The notes beneath the pieces were generated by a model. That model was not told the origin of the DNA. It did no database searches and saw only the letters and a list, made by a program, of their open reading frames with translations. From contig JAGQVX010000016.1 in the NCBI GenBank assembly GCA_020437755.1, positions 1 through 41,343 on the forward strand: DNA of 41,343 bases. Reading direction: 5' to 3'. The translations under genes were made by a program, and so were the position numbers. This document shows positions 15,369-24,266 of the stretch, one piece after another. The first letter of the stretch is position 1. The number at the start of each line of letters is the position of its first letter. The DNA is from Flavobacteriales bacterium. GTDB taxonomy: Bacteria; Bacteroidota; Bacteroidia; Flavobacteriales_D; Sanyastnellaceae.

Positions 15369-17822
15369 ATGGCAAAAACAAAGTCAAGTCCTACCGGATA
15401 TCGCAAATGGCTCTTTTTCTTCTGGTGCCTCGTAGTCCTTCCCTTTGTGGCGCTGGGAGCAGTTATCTTCTTTGCCTCCAATGGCAAGCTTCCTCCAACC
15501 GAGGCTCTTGCCAATCCCAAAACCAATCTCGCCACTGAAGTGTACACTTCGGATATGGAGGTCATTGGTCGCTACTACCGAGAAAATCGTTCGGACGTGG
15601 CATTTGAGAATTTACCTCCCCACCTCGTAGATGCCCTTATTGCTACTGAAGATGCACGCTTTTACGATCACGCCGGCGTCGATTTCATCGGTTTAATCCG
15701 GGCCGCAGCCTATCTGGGGAAAAAGGGCGGTGGCTCTACCATTACCCAGCAGCTCGCTAAAATGTTGTTTACCGAGGGTTATGAAAATATCAGCTTCCTC
15801 GAGCGTGCCTGGCAAAAGCCACAGGAATGGATCATTGCTACCCGACTGGAAAAACAGTACACCAAAAACGAAATCATTACGCTCTACCTCAATCGCTACG
15901 ATTTTCTCAATCAGGCGGTAGGTATCAAATCGGCATCGCATGTGTATTTCAATAAGCCTGTAGATTCCCTGCGTGTTGAAGAAGCGGCTATGCTGGTGGG
16001 AATGCTCAAGAACTCTGCGCTCTTTAATCCACTGCGCCGGGCCGACACCGTTTTGTACCGAAGAAATGTGGTATTAAACCAAATGGTGAAGTATGGCAGT
16101 CTGGATGAATCCCAATACGACAGCCTCCGGCTTCTCCCGCTCAATATTTCCTACCAACGGGTGAGCCACGACGAAGGTTTGGCTCCGTACTTCCGCGAAA
16201 TTCTGCGGATGGAGCTTAAAAAAATTCTCAAGGAGGAAGATGAAAACGGAAACCTCATCCGCACCAAGCCCGACGGAAGTGGCTACGACGTGTATTCCGA
16301 CGGACTCAAAGTCTTTACCACCATCGACTCACGTATGCAGGCCTACGCCGAAAAAGCAGTGAGCAGGCACCTGGGGGGGGAACTGCAGGATGATTTCTGG
16401 GATGACCTGAAGCGACGAAAAGACAGCAAATGGCCCTTCGCCAATACAACCACCGATGACAACATCGACCGCATTCTAACCGCAGCCGTTAAACAAAGCG
16501 AGCGCTACCGTGTCCTTTCGGGCAACACTTGTCCTGAGTGCAAACGCCCTGCGTTTTACATCCACACTATCAAAGGCGAGGATGGACACCAGCACTATCA
16601 TTGCGATGACGAAAAGGGAGGCTGTGGACACACCTGGCCCGTTTTGAGTGATGATGAAATCGAAACGAATTTCAACACTTCCATTCCCATGAAGGTGTTC
16701 TCCTGGAAAGGAGATATCGATACGGTCATGACTCCTATGGACAGTATCCGCTACCACAAAAGCATCCTTCATGCCGGGGTCATGGCTATGGATCCAACCT
16801 CCGGACACATCAAAGTATGGGTGGGTGGAATCGATTACAAACATTTCCAGTACGACAATGTATACCAAAGCCGCCGACAGGTAGGATCTACTTTCAAGCC
16901 TTTTGTGTACGCCACAGCACTCCGTTTTGGAGAACATCCCTGTACGGAATATCCCAACCAAAAAATCTGCATCGATATGCCCGATGGGCAGCCACAGTGG
17001 TGTCCCGACAATTCAGACTTTGAATATGGCGAAATGGTCAGTCTGGAATATGCACTTGCCAACTCCATCAACACCATTACGGCCAAGCTCATCAAGAAAT
17101 ACGGACCCGGCCCGGTGATTCAACTGGCCCGCGAACTCGGTATCAAGAGTGCTATTCCTGAAGTACCTTCCATCGCACTGGGAGTTGCAGAATTGTCACT
17201 GCATGAAATGGTAGCCGCCAATGCCGCACTTGTCAATCAGGGAACCTATATCGAACCGATCTTTATTTCGCGTATTGAGGATAAAAACGGACACATTATC
17301 TACGAGGCTGACCTCAACATTCAGCAAGCGCTAGACACCAAAACGGCCTACCTCACAGTACAACTCATGAAGGGTGTTGTAGACGGGGCCTACAACCGTG
17401 AAAAAGGAAAACGACTCGGAACCGGAATGCGTCTGCGCATGGACCTGGCTTCACGCGACTACGACGGAATCAAGGTCCCAATGGCGGGAAAAACGGGCAC
17501 AACCAACGACAACAGCGATGGCTGGTTTATGGGACTTACTCCCGAACTGGTTACCGGTGTGTGGGTAGGGGCTGCCGATCCGGTCGTGCGGTTTACGAGA
17601 ACTTCCCTTGGACAAGGTGCCAACATGGCGCTCCCCATTTATGGGTACTTCATGAAGGAGGTATACAACGACAAAGAATTGAATATCAGCCAAAAAGACT
17701 TTAAAAAGCCCGACGACGTAGAGATCGATATCGAATTGGATTGCATGAAGTACTTTAATACCACCAATTCCATTAATTTTGGCGGAAAGTCAGACGACGA
17801 AGGGGATGGTCTCTTCGAATAA
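15369..17822 (+). CDS. mrcA: Class A penicillin-binding protein (PBP1A) with a zinc-ribbon-like insertion
   Basis: An 817-residue bifunctional peptidoglycan synthase: short cytoplasmic N-terminus, one membrane helix (about 13-36), GT51 glycosyltransferase ('[12 protein letters not shown]' with Glu94; '[11 protein letters not shown]' 121-131) and transpeptidase with Ser507 in STFK, S566-I-N568 and K708-T-G. Between the two, residues 388-419 hold Cys388-x2-Cys391, Cys412 and Cys419 with histidines nearby ('NTCPECKRP', '[15 protein letters not shown]'). This is a zinc-ribbon-like module that most PBP1A proteins lack, as far as I recall. The gene contains a run of eight G (16373-16380). It is followed after 11 bp by scoA. 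Confidence 0.93.
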   Translation: MAKTKSSPTGYRKWLFFFWCLVVLPFVALGAVIFFASNGKLPPTEALANPKTNLATEVYTSDMEVIGRYYRENRSDVAFENLPPHLVDALIATEDARFYDHAGVDFIGLIRAAAYLGKKGGGSTITQQLAKMLFTEGYENISFLERAWQKPQEWIIATRLEKQYTKNEIITLYLNRYDFLNQAVGIKSASHVYFNKPVDSLRVEEAAMLVGMLKNSALFNPLRRADTVLYRRNVVLNQMVKYGSLDESQYDSLRLLPLNISYQRVSHDEGLAPYFREILRMELKKILKEEDENGNLIRTKPDGSGYDVYSDGLKVFTTIDSRMQAYAEKAVSRHLGGELQDDFWDDLKRRKDSKWPFANTTTDDNIDRILTAAVKQSERYRVLSGNTCPECKRPAFYIHTIKGEDGHQHYHCDDEKGGCGHTWPVLSDDEIETNFNTSIPMKVFSWKGDIDTVMTPMDSIRYHKSILHAGVMAMDPTSGHIKVWVGGIDYKHFQYDNVYQSRRQVGSTFKPFVYATALRFGEHPCTEYPNQKICIDMPDGQPQWCPDNSDFEYGEMVSLEYALANSINTITAKLIKKYGPGPVIQLARELGIKSAIPEVPSIALGVAELSLHEMVAANAALVNQGTYIEPIFISRIEDKNGHIIYEADLNIQQALDTKTAYLTVQLMKGVVDGAYNREKGKRLGTGMRLRMDLASRDYDGIKVPMAGKTGTTNDNSDGWFMGLTPELVTGVWVGAADPVVRFTRTSLGQGANMALPIYGYFMKEVYNDKELNISQKDFKKPDDVEIDIELDCMKYFNTTNSINFGGKSDDEGDGLFE

Positions 17823-17833
17823 CTTTACATCTT

Positions 17834-18538
17834 ATGGCAATTAAAAAAGTGGTGGCCAACGTCGAGGAAGCCTGCCGGGGTATTGAAAGCAGTATGACGC
17901 TTATGCTCGGTGGTTTTGGTCTGTGCGGTATACCCGAAAACTGCATTTCTCAACTCGTAAAACTGGGTGTAAACGACCTCACGTGCATCTCCAACAACGC
18001 CGGAGTAGATGATTTTGGACTGGGTTTGCTTCTCCAGGGCAGACAAATCCGGAAAATGATCAGCTCCTACGTAGGTGAGAACGACGAATTCGAACGTCAG
18101 ATGCTCAGCGGCGAGTTGGAAGTTGACCTGATTCCACAAGGAAGCTTGGCAGAACGTTGTCGCGCCGGAGGAGCCGGAATCCCGGCCTTTTTCACACCGG
18201 CAGGCTACGGAACCGAAGTAGGCGAAGGCAAAGAAGTTCGTATGTTCGACGGCAAGCCACACATCCTTGAATCGGCACTTACCGCAGATTTTGCCATTGT
18301 CAAAGCATGGAAAGGTGATGAAGCGGGAAACCTGATTTACCGCGCCACCGCCCGAAACTTCAACCCTATGATGGCCATGGCGGGGAAGATTACCATTGCC
18401 GAAGTGGAAGAACTGGTGCCTCTTGGCGAATTGGATCCCAATGAAATCCATACGCCGGGAATATTCGTTCAACGCATTTTCCAGGGCAACAGCTATGAAA
18501 AGCGTATCGAACAGCGCACCGTTCGCCCCAGAAACTAA
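17834..18538 (+). CDS. scoA: Succinyl-CoA:3-ketoacid CoA-transferase subunit A
   Basis: A 234-residue cytosolic subunit of family I CoA transferase (SCOT), which moves CoA from succinyl-CoA to acetoacetate and so lets the cell burn ketone bodies or release acetoacetate. Family signatures are '[15 protein letters not shown]', '[17 protein letters not shown]', '[18 protein letters not shown]' and '[18 protein letters not shown]'. Length matches the usual ~233 residues. The start lies 11 bp after the PBP1A stop and the gene is followed 18 bp later by subunit B, so the pair is one transcription unit, possibly with read-through from PBP1A. Confidence 0.95.
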   Translation: MAIKKVVANVEEACRGIESSMTLMLGGFGLCGIPENCISQLVKLGVNDLTCISNNAGVDDFGLGLLLQGRQIRKMISSYVGENDEFERQMLSGELEVDLIPQGSLAERCRAGGAGIPAFFTPAGYGTEVGEGKEVRMFDGKPHILESALTADFAIVKAWKGDEAGNLIYRATARNFNPMMAMAGKITIAEVEELVPLGELDPNEIHTPGIFVQRIFQGNSYEKRIEQRTVRPRN

Positions 18539-18556
18539 TCCAAAAGACTACCCATC

Positions 18557-19210
18557 ATGTTAGATAAAAACGGAATTGCTCAACGCATCGCTCAGGAACT
18601 CCAGGATGGATACTATGTAAACCTCGGCATTGGTATTCCTACGCTCGTTGCCAACTACATTCCCGAAAATATCAATGTCGAATTTCAATCGGAAAACGGC
18701 GTCCTCGGAATGGGGCCTTTTCCTTTTGAAGGCGATGAAAATGCCGACCTCATCAATGCGGGCAAGCAGACCATTACCACGATGCCGGGCGCTGTATTCT
18801 TCGATAGTGCCACAAGCTTTGCTATGATTCGCGGTCAGCACGTCCAACTGACCGTGCTAGGCGCCATGGAGGTGAGCCAAAACGGTGACATTGCCAACTG
18901 GAAAATCCCGGGGAAGATGGTGAAGGGCATGGGCGGAGCGATGGATCTCGTGGCCTCGGCCGAAAATATCATCGTGGCCATGATGCACACCAACAAGGCG
19001 GGAGAGTCAAAACTACTCGCCGATTGTACCTTGCCGCTTACCGGCGTAGGCTGTGTGAAGAAAGTGGTAACAAACTTAGCTACACTCGATATTAAAGACG
19101 GTGCTTTTCACCTTCTAGAGCGTGCTCCGGGGGTTTCTGTTGAGGAAATTGTTCAGGCCACGGCGGGTAAATTGATAGTCCCTCCGCACGTTCCTGAAAT
19201 GCAGCTCTAA
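18557..19210 (+). CDS. scoB: Succinyl-CoA:3-ketoacid CoA-transferase subunit B
   Basis: 217 residues. The catalytic glutamate that forms the enzyme-CoA thioester lies in 'FQSENGVLGMGP' (Glu near residue 48), preceded by the 'YYVNLGIGIPTLVANYIP' signature of family I CoA transferases. The glycine-rich 'KMVKGMGGAMDLVA' segment is also present. It acts as a heteromer with ScoA. The stop codon directly abuts the end of the convergent folB gene (0 bp between them), leaving no room for a conventional terminator between the two genes. Confidence 0.95.
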   Translation: MLDKNGIAQRIAQELQDGYYVNLGIGIPTLVANYIPENINVEFQSENGVLGMGPFPFEGDENADLINAGKQTITTMPGAVFFDSATSFAMIRGQHVQLTVLGAMEVSQNGDIANWKIPGKMVKGMGGAMDLVASAENIIVAMMHTNKAGESKLLADCTLPLTGVGCVKKVVTNLATLDIKDGAFHLLERAPGVSVEEIVQATAGKLIVPPHVPEMQL

Positions 19211-19558
19211 TCAGTACGACATCCGCACGCTAACGTAATCGGGCTCTGCCGCTACCGGTGGATTTAGCTTCTTCACCACAACAGTTGCTGTTGGTGAACG
19301 CAGTTCGCTTTTTATAGCTTCCAGAATACGGCGTCCCACATGTTCAATCAGGTTCGAACGTATGGCCATTTCACGCCGCACAATTTCTACAATGGTCACA
19401 TAGTTGGTGGTGTCTGCTATGTTGTCGGTGTGTGAGGCATGCGCCAAATCGGCTGCCACATCAACATCGATCTCAAACCACGTCCCGATGAGTTCTTCCT
19501 CGGGCATACAGCCGTGATACCCGAATATCTTGATTCCATGTACCGATACCGTTTCCAT
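19211..19558 (-). CDS. folB: Dihydroneopterin aldolase
   Basis: A 115-residue enzyme that cleaves 7,8-dihydroneopterin to 6-hydroxymethyl-dihydropterin in folate synthesis. Family marks are 'GYHGCMPEEELIGTWFEID' (with the conserved Gly-Xaa-His and Glu), 'TTNYVTIVEIV', 'SNLIEHVGRRI' with the Glu-His pair, and 'VVVKKLNPPV' where the catalytic Lys lies. The length is normal. It starts directly at the end of gltX with no gap, so the two are translated from one message. A copy of the 13-bp word lies in codons for LAHA. Confidence 0.93.
   Translation of the reverse strand: METVSVHGIKIFGYHGCMPEEELIGTWFEIDVDVAADLAHASHTDNIADTTNYVTIVEIVRREMAIRSNLIEHVGRRILEAIKSELRSPTATVVVKKLNPPVAAEPDYVSVRMSY
19436..19448 (-). 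repeat. Dispersed 13-bp word, copy 6
   Basis: TTTGGCGCATGCC on the minus strand, sense in folB; codons read Leu-Ala-His-Ala. Confidence 0.85.
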
Positions 19559-21073
19559 CTATCCCAATTTTTTCAATCCGGCATCAATACGCTCAAGTAC
19601 TTCCTCTTTTCCCAAAAAAGCAGCAATGGCGCCCATCGCAGGCCCCCCACCGGCGCCGGTAAGCAACAATCGCAATACCGGTCCAATAGTCCCAAATCCT
19701 ATTTCCTTCGCCTGCACGAAGTTTTGCAGCATCGCGTCAAATCCTGCCTCCGAAAAATCGTCCAATCCGGCGATATATCCTCGTAGCTCAGTGATCAGCT
19801 CAGTAGTGTTGTCTTTCCACTTCTTGCGCGCCGTTTTTTCATCATATTCCGTGGGCCGTTCATACAAGTAGGCATGCGCCAAAAGGTCGGGCAACAACGA
19901 TGATCGTTCGGCGAGCATGGCACACATGGCGGGCATGCGATCGGAAGATACGCCGGTAAAAGAAGGGGCGAAATGCATTACGGCATGCGCCAAATCGTCG
20001 GGCGATAGGCTGCGTAAGTAGTGTTCATTGAACCATTTGGCCTTTTCCGGTGAAAAGCGCGCACCCGACTTCACCACTCGCTCCAATGAGAACTGAGCGG
20101 TCATTTCCTCTTTGCTGAATAGCTCCTGCTCCGTACCCGGATTCCAACCCAACATGAGCAGCATATTGAGAAAAGCTTCCGGAAAATAACCGTCTTCACG
20201 ATACCCGGCTGCTACCTCTCCACTTTCCGGATCCTTCCACTGCAATGGGAACACCGGAAATCCAAATTTATCTCCATCGCGCTTGCTGAGTTTCCCGTTT
20301 CCGGCAGGTTTCAAAATCAACGGCAAGTGCGCAAATTTCGGACGTACATCCTCCCATCCCAGCGCACGGTAAAGTAAAACGTGCAGAGGCGCACTGGGTA
20401 ACCACTCCTCACCTCGAATCACATGGGTGATTTTCATGGCATAGTCATCGACCACATTGGCCAGGTGATACGTCGGCATACCGTCCGACTTGAACAGTAC
20501 CTTGTCATCCAGGACATCCGTATTGTAGCGAACCTCACCACGAATCTCATCGTGAAACACCACTTCTTCGGATGATGGGATTTTGAATCGAACCGTATAG
20601 GGAGCTCCTCCCTCAATCAATCGAGCGGTTTCTTCCGCGCCCAGGGTCTCAGAATTACGCATTCCCATTCGTGTGGCGGCGTCATACTGCCATGAATGCT
20701 GTCCGGCTTCTTTGGCTTCTTCGCGCTTGGCATCGATCTCTTCAGCCGTATCGAAAGCATAGTACGCCCATCCCGATTCTATGAGTTGATTCGCATAGCG
20801 TGCGTAAGTATCTTTTCGTTCGCTCTGGCGATAGGGCCCAAAAGGACCTCCTTGATCGGGGCCTTCGTCGGGCTCAATTCCACACCATTGCAGAGCCTCT
20901 TTGATATAATCCTCAGCTCCGGGAACATACCGGGTTTGGTCGGTATCTTCAATCCGAAGTACAAACACACCTCCTTCCTTACGAGCAAGAAGGTAATTAT
21001 ACAAGGCAGTTCTAACCCCACCCATATGCAAGGGTCCGGTCGGACTAGGGGCAAATCGTACGCGTACGCTCAT
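19559..21073 (-). CDS. gltX: Glutamyl-tRNA synthetase
   Basis: A 504-residue class I aminoacyl-tRNA synthetase that charges tRNA-Glu. The HIGH-type motif is 'HMGG' (16-19) within 'FAPSPTGPLHMGGVRTALYN', and the KMSKS-type motif is 'GKLSKRDG' near residue 260. The C-terminal helical anticodon-binding region follows. Length is usual for the family. A perfect TAnnTTTG box lies 18 bp upstream. Two copies of the 13-bp word are found 99 bp apart within the C-terminal half, both in codons for LAHA. Confidence 0.97.
   Translation of the reverse strand: MSVRVRFAPSPTGPLHMGGVRTALYNYLLARKEGGVFVLRIEDTDQTRYVPGAEDYIKEALQWCGIEPDEGPDQGGPFGPYRQSERKDTYARYANQLIESGWAYYAFDTAEEIDAKREEAKEAGQHSWQYDAATRMGMRNSETLGAEETARLIEGGAPYTVRFKIPSSEEVVFHDEIRGEVRYNTDVLDDKVLFKSDGMPTYHLANVVDDYAMKITHVIRGEEWLPSAPLHVLLYRALGWEDVRPKFAHLPLILKPAGNGKLSKRDGDKFGFPVFPLQWKDPESGEVAAGYREDGYFPEAFLNMLLMLGWNPGTEQELFSKEEMTAQFSLERVVKSGARFSPEKAKWFNEHYLRSLSPDDLAHAVMHFAPSFTGVSSDRMPAMCAMLAERSSLLPDLLAHAYLYERPTEYDEKTARKKWKDNTTELITELRGYIAGLDDFSEAGFDAMLQNFVQAKEIGFGTIGPVLRLLLTGAGGGPAMGAIAAFLGKEEVLERIDAGLKKLG
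19871..19883 (-). repeat. Dispersed 13-bp word, copy 7
   Basis: TTTGGCGCATGCC on the minus strand, sense in gltX; codons read Leu-Ala-His-Ala. Confidence 0.85.
19982..19994 (-). repeat. Dispersed 13-bp word, copy 8
   Basis: Second gltX copy, 111 bp from copy 7; TTTGGCGCATGCC on the minus strand, codons Leu-Ala-His-Ala. Confidence 0.85.
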
Positions 21074-21091
21074 AGTTTGAATTTAGCGCGG

Positions 21092-21099
21092 CAAAGATA
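21092..21099 (-). promoter_or_regulatory. -7 promoter element of gltX-folB
   Basis: On the minus strand this reads TATCTTTG, a perfect TAnnTTTG match 18 bp before the gltX ATG. It is part of a 10-bp direct repeat (plus-strand CGCGGCAAAG at 21087-21096 and 21105-21114, period 18), so the TTTG of the box recurs 18 bp upstream. Confidence 0.5.
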
Positions 21100-21233
21100 T
21101 GAATCGCGGCAAAGGCAATCCACATTCGGCTCTGAAACCTCCGAAAAGGTGTTCTAATAGTATAAAGTTGAAAGGGACTTTTAAACTTCGAAATGGATCT
21201 GACGCCAGATTTCATTCCAAACTACCCGATCGA

Positions 21234-22262
21234 TTAAAATCCGGTGGCTTCCTGCTCCACATAGGCCCTGAGATCCTCCAATTGTTGATCGCTCAGGCGT
21301 TCCAGGGGATACATAGGCATATATTGCTTATGCCCTGGTTGGGCGTACGTACCTTTTCGTGTGATTTCGTATAAGTTGAAATACGTATGCTTATCCAGGT
21401 GATTCCGCAGCTTTTTAAACGTCACCGTCGCATCATCCAGAATGAACTGCGAACATCGATGTCCGGAATGGCATGTCTTACAGCTTCGCTCGTAGATTTC
21501 TTTACCGGTTTGAGGGTTCCCCGGAGCGGTATCATACCCTTTAACCAAATCCTCCGGAACATGTCCGAGATGTGCCGGAGAAGCCAGCATGTATCGCGAT
21601 TTCAATTTGGCGACTGCCGACTTATGCTTACCCTCACTACCCACAGCCTTATTCAACTCAACCAACTCCTTATCACTGAGGTTCAAATCCGATACATGAA
21701 GCTCAATGGTACGGTAATACTGAAGAATACATTCCAATTCCCACTCCTCCAGGTACCGGCCGGAAGAGCACTCCTTGGCACACAATTGAGTAGCCTCAGC
21801 AAGGGAATTTCGGGCCGGTTCTACCAGTGCTCCGTACTTTTTGAAGTAGTCATCATTGTACCAATGTTCCCGGTTGGAAATCCCCCAAAAAGTGGTGGCT
21901 TGCAAGAAGGGTAAATCATTTTGTATGGCATACGCCAAACGGGCGTCGGGATCGGAAACTGAAAGGATCGGGTCTTCCTGAACTTGATTGTGACAATCGG
22001 TGCAAATGAAAAAACGACTGATCGCCCGTGTACTTCCCCCACCCGGAATCCGTGCCTTGCCCTCAAGAACCAATTGCCGTCCTATTTCAATCTTCATCTC
22101 ATCAGCAGCAGTGGCATAATGATCGGGTAGAGGTTCTCCCAATAGTTGCAAAACCTCCACAACAGGAGTGTCTGCAACGATGGCGGCGCGTTTTTCCTCG
22201 CGCCCTATGAAACTCAATAGCAGCGGAAGACTAACAACTATGGTGAGAATGAAATACCTCAT
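21234..22262 (-). CDS. Exported dihaem c-type cytochrome
   Basis: 342 residues with an N-terminal signal or anchor helix ('MRYFILTIVVSLPLLLSFIG'). Two haem c sites are visible: 'FFICTDCHNQ' (about residue 93) and 'ERSCKTCHSGH' near residue 262. Distal Met ligand candidates occur in 'QYMPMYPLERLS'. The second half ends in a mono-haem cytochrome c fold ('LSDQQLEDLRAYVE'). It should carry electrons in the periplasm. It is the last gene of a minus-strand cluster with DUF5777 and two cytochrome-like lipoproteins; its ATG overlaps the DUF5777 stop by 4 bp, indicating translational coupling. One 13-bp word lies within codons for LAYA. Confidence 0.85.
   Translation of the reverse strand: MRYFILTIVVSLPLLLSFIGREEKRAAIVADTPVVEVLQLLGEPLPDHYATAADEMKIEIGRQLVLEGKARIPGGGSTRAISRFFICTDCHNQVQEDPILSVSDPDARLAYAIQNDLPFLQATTFWGISNREHWYNDDYFKKYGALVEPARNSLAEATQLCAKECSSGRYLEEWELECILQYYRTIELHVSDLNLSDKELVELNKAVGSEGKHKSAVAKLKSRYMLASPAHLGHVPEDLVKGYDTAPGNPQTGKEIYERSCKTCHSGHRCSQFILDDATVTFKKLRNHLDKHTYFNLYEITRKGTYAQPGHKQYMPMYPLERLSDQQLEDLRAYVEQEATGF
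21927..21939 (-). repeat. Dispersed 13-bp word, copy 9
   Basis: TTTGGCGTATGCC on the minus strand, sense in the dihaem cytochrome gene; codons Leu-Ala-Tyr-Ala. A one-mismatch copy (TTTGGCGACTGCC, 21606-21618) lies antisense in the same gene. Confidence 0.85.
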
Positions 22263-23095
22263 TTTCTGCGCGTTATTCTAAAGTCCCTACTAATGTTGAA
22301 TCCAATATGGAAATCACCTTTGGCAACATCTCCTGTAGTATCCAAAATGTAGAAACGCTCCGTCATACCCCGTGAATTCGACACATGGAGCTGAAAAACA
22401 TGACCCTTGGTTTCTATATCCACACCAATCGACAATGAATTGGTGCGGTCGGCTGCCAGCTGATTGGGCAGTACATAAAAATACTCCAGTTGTACGCTCA
22501 GCATTTTAGTAAGCTGCATGCGAGTAGCCGCCCCCATAGCCATCACATCATGTTTCACCGATGGATCGGGAATCAGATTGCGGTGCACCAATGTAGGCAT
22601 CAACTGCGCCGAAAACCGATCGTGGAACTTCCGGGCGATGAGCAATTGGTAACCATAATACAAGCGACTGGTGAAGTAGTTCTTCCTTTCGGGATCTTCC
22701 CACTTAAGTCCTTTGCATGCCATTGAAGCATAGGCCGTAACCGTGAAGGGCATTCCCCCTTCGCGCTGGGCCAGCAGCTTATACTTGACAAATCCGTCGT
22801 ATGTCTTTTCAAATGAACTCCGTGCTATCCCAATAGACATATTGTTGGTAAGACCATAATCAAAGGCTATTCGCACATTGCTCTGGTCCAGTCCAAACAA
22901 CTCATAGGCACCACCACTCAAGAGTCCGAAACGGTGTTGAATGATAAACTTCAATTCACCGGCGTCATTGGTTTCCACCGAATGGCCATTAACGATTCGG
23001 GTGTCCTTAAACGTTTGATAAGTGTACGCCCCTCCATCCTGCGACCAACCAACAATGGTGCCCAGGAGGAATACAAGTAAAGTCAGATTCTTCAT
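22259..23095 (-). CDS. DUF5777-family predicted outer-membrane beta-barrel
   Basis: 278 residues with a signal peptide ('MKNLTLLVFLLGTIVGWSQ') and alternating hydrophobic strands typical of an outer-membrane barrel ('VRIAFDYGLTNNMSIGIA', 'SRLYYGYQLLIARKF', 'FHIGFNISRDFRI'). The N-terminal 'TFKDTRIVNGHSVET' followed by 'LKFIIQHRFG' is the mark of DUF5777. Such genes in Bacteroidota often sit beside c-type cytochromes, as here. A role in passing electrons or small solutes across the outer membrane is inference from context only. It overlaps the next cytochrome gene by 4 bp and follows the small lipoprotein gene after 2 bp. Confidence 0.82.
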   Translation of the reverse strand: MKNLTLLVFLLGTIVGWSQDGGAYTYQTFKDTRIVNGHSVETNDAGELKFIIQHRFGLLSGGAYELFGLDQSNVRIAFDYGLTNNMSIGIARSSFEKTYDGFVKYKLLAQREGGMPFTVTAYASMACKGLKWEDPERKNYFTSRLYYGYQLLIARKFHDRFSAQLMPTLVHRNLIPDPSVKHDVMAMGAATRMQLTKMLSVQLEYFYVLPNQLAADRTNSLSIGVDIETKGHVFQLHVSNSRGMTERFYILDTTGDVAKGDFHIGFNISRDFRITRRK

Positions 23096-23097
23096 GC

Positions 23098-23442
23098 TTA
23101 GTTGTTTAGCGCACCTTGATCAATCCAGTCCTGAAGCAAAAGGAGGTCACATGTACCCAAGCTTCCGCTTGGAGGCATATTGCGCTGTTCAAGAGTGCGT
23201 TGTTGGAATGTACCAGCATCTACCATGGCTTTGACACCATCGTAGGTTTCCATATTGCCTGTCCCCGAGCCGCCATCAATGTGGCAGCCAGATATTGCAC
23301 ATGACGCGTTGATCACAGGTTCAACGTGAACACTGTAAAGAACTTCAACCGGATTGTCACAGCCGGCATAGAGTTCCGATTCCACATCATAATAACAACT
23401 AGCTAGTAAAAGGGGAAGACCTATCCAAAGGTATTTAGTCAT
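23098..23442 (-). CDS. Small cytochrome c-like lipoprotein with a CX4CH site
   Basis: 114 residues. A lipoprotein signal ends in 'LPLLLASCYYD', so the mature N-terminal Cys would be lipidated. The single haem-type site is 'NASCAISGCHIDGG', spaced CX4CH instead of CX2CH. A later 'RNMPPSGSLGTCDLLLLQDWIDQGA' region carries the Met (in MPP) and the closing helix seen in cytochromes of this type. CX4CH haem attachment is known from tetrahaem cytochrome c3. Its start overlaps the end of the upstream lipoprotein gene by 8 bp. Confidence 0.75.
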   Translation of the reverse strand: MTKYLWIGLPLLLASCYYDVESELYAGCDNPVEVLYSVHVEPVINASCAISGCHIDGGSGTGNMETYDGVKAMVDAGTFQQRTLEQRNMPPSGSLGTCDLLLLQDWIDQGALNN

Positions 23443-24142
23443 TGGGCATACCGTTTTCTATCCACATTTCAATCATTCTCAACTGGCACTCGGTAAGCTG
23501 GCTTCCGTTCTGAGGCATTTGGGTATATCCCGCCTCCCAAGCCACGGAACCATATAGAGAACCATTGGCACCGGCAGCAGCAATCTCTGCATGATTGGTC
23601 AATTTAACATCACCGCCGGCGTTCGAACCGGTATGGCAACCTTCACAAAAAGCCGCCACCAACGGTTGAATATCACCTGAAAAAGTCAATTCCAGCGTAT
23701 CACAAAGCAACGCGTCACACGATAAATTCAAGGCACCTTGCATGATCCAATCGGCTATCAGATCAATCTGATCCTGAGGTAGGGGATTGTCCGGTGGCAT
23801 CGCATCATCGCCCCAGGTCTGGGTTATCGACTCATAGATGTGCCCCGCATTGAGGTTTCCTCCCTCAATGTCGCCGGTATTGATAATGTTTGAATAGCTG
23901 TCCAGAACGATACCTTCTTCGTGGCTTTGTGCATCATGACAATCATCCTGCGCGCAGTTGGATTGGAAGATGGGTAAGATCTGCTGCTGGAAGTAAATCG
24001 TATCTTCCGAACAGGTGATGGACTGTATAGGGATAATGGTTGTGCCTGGAATGATCTGCTGTTCCTCAGGGAGGTGCTTGCAGCCAATGATTACCAATCC
24101 TGCCAGGAAAGGCAAAAGGACCAAAATTTTCCGCTTCTTCAT
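23435..24142 (-). CDS. Cytochrome c-like lipoprotein with one CX4CH and one CX2CH site
   Basis: 235 residues from the ATG at 24142. I prefer this start because it puts the lipoprotein signal ('KILVLLPFLAGLVIIGC') at the N-terminus; an upstream ATG at 24184 would add 14 residues. Haem-type sites are 'QSNCAQDDCHDAQ' (CX4CH) and 'AFCEGCHTGSN' (CX2CH). Each is followed by a Met-Pro segment ('DAMPPDNPLP', 'TQMPQNGSQL') and a helix ending 'WI.(Q/N)G', so the protein looks like two tandem copies of the single-domain lipoprotein encoded just downstream. It is the first gene of the cluster, divergent from sdhC. Confidence 0.8.
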   Translation of the reverse strand: MKKRKILVLLPFLAGLVIIGCKHLPEEQQIIPGTTIIPIQSITCSEDTIYFQQQILPIFQSNCAQDDCHDAQSHEEGIVLDSYSNIINTGDIEGGNLNAGHIYESITQTWGDDAMPPDNPLPQDQIDLIADWIMQGALNLSCDALLCDTLELTFSGDIQPLVAAFCEGCHTGSNAGGDVKLTNHAEIAAAGANGSLYGSVAWEAGYTQMPQNGSQLTECQLRMIEMWIENGMPND

Positions 24143-24266
24143 AAAGTTAGTATTTCCGCCTCGCAAAAATGCAATTTTTCGCAAAACACAGGTTCATATT
24201 TAAAGTATGTACGTTCCAGCTTTTAAAATCTTGGCGGTGAAAACATTTTTTAAGCCCTTTACTATT

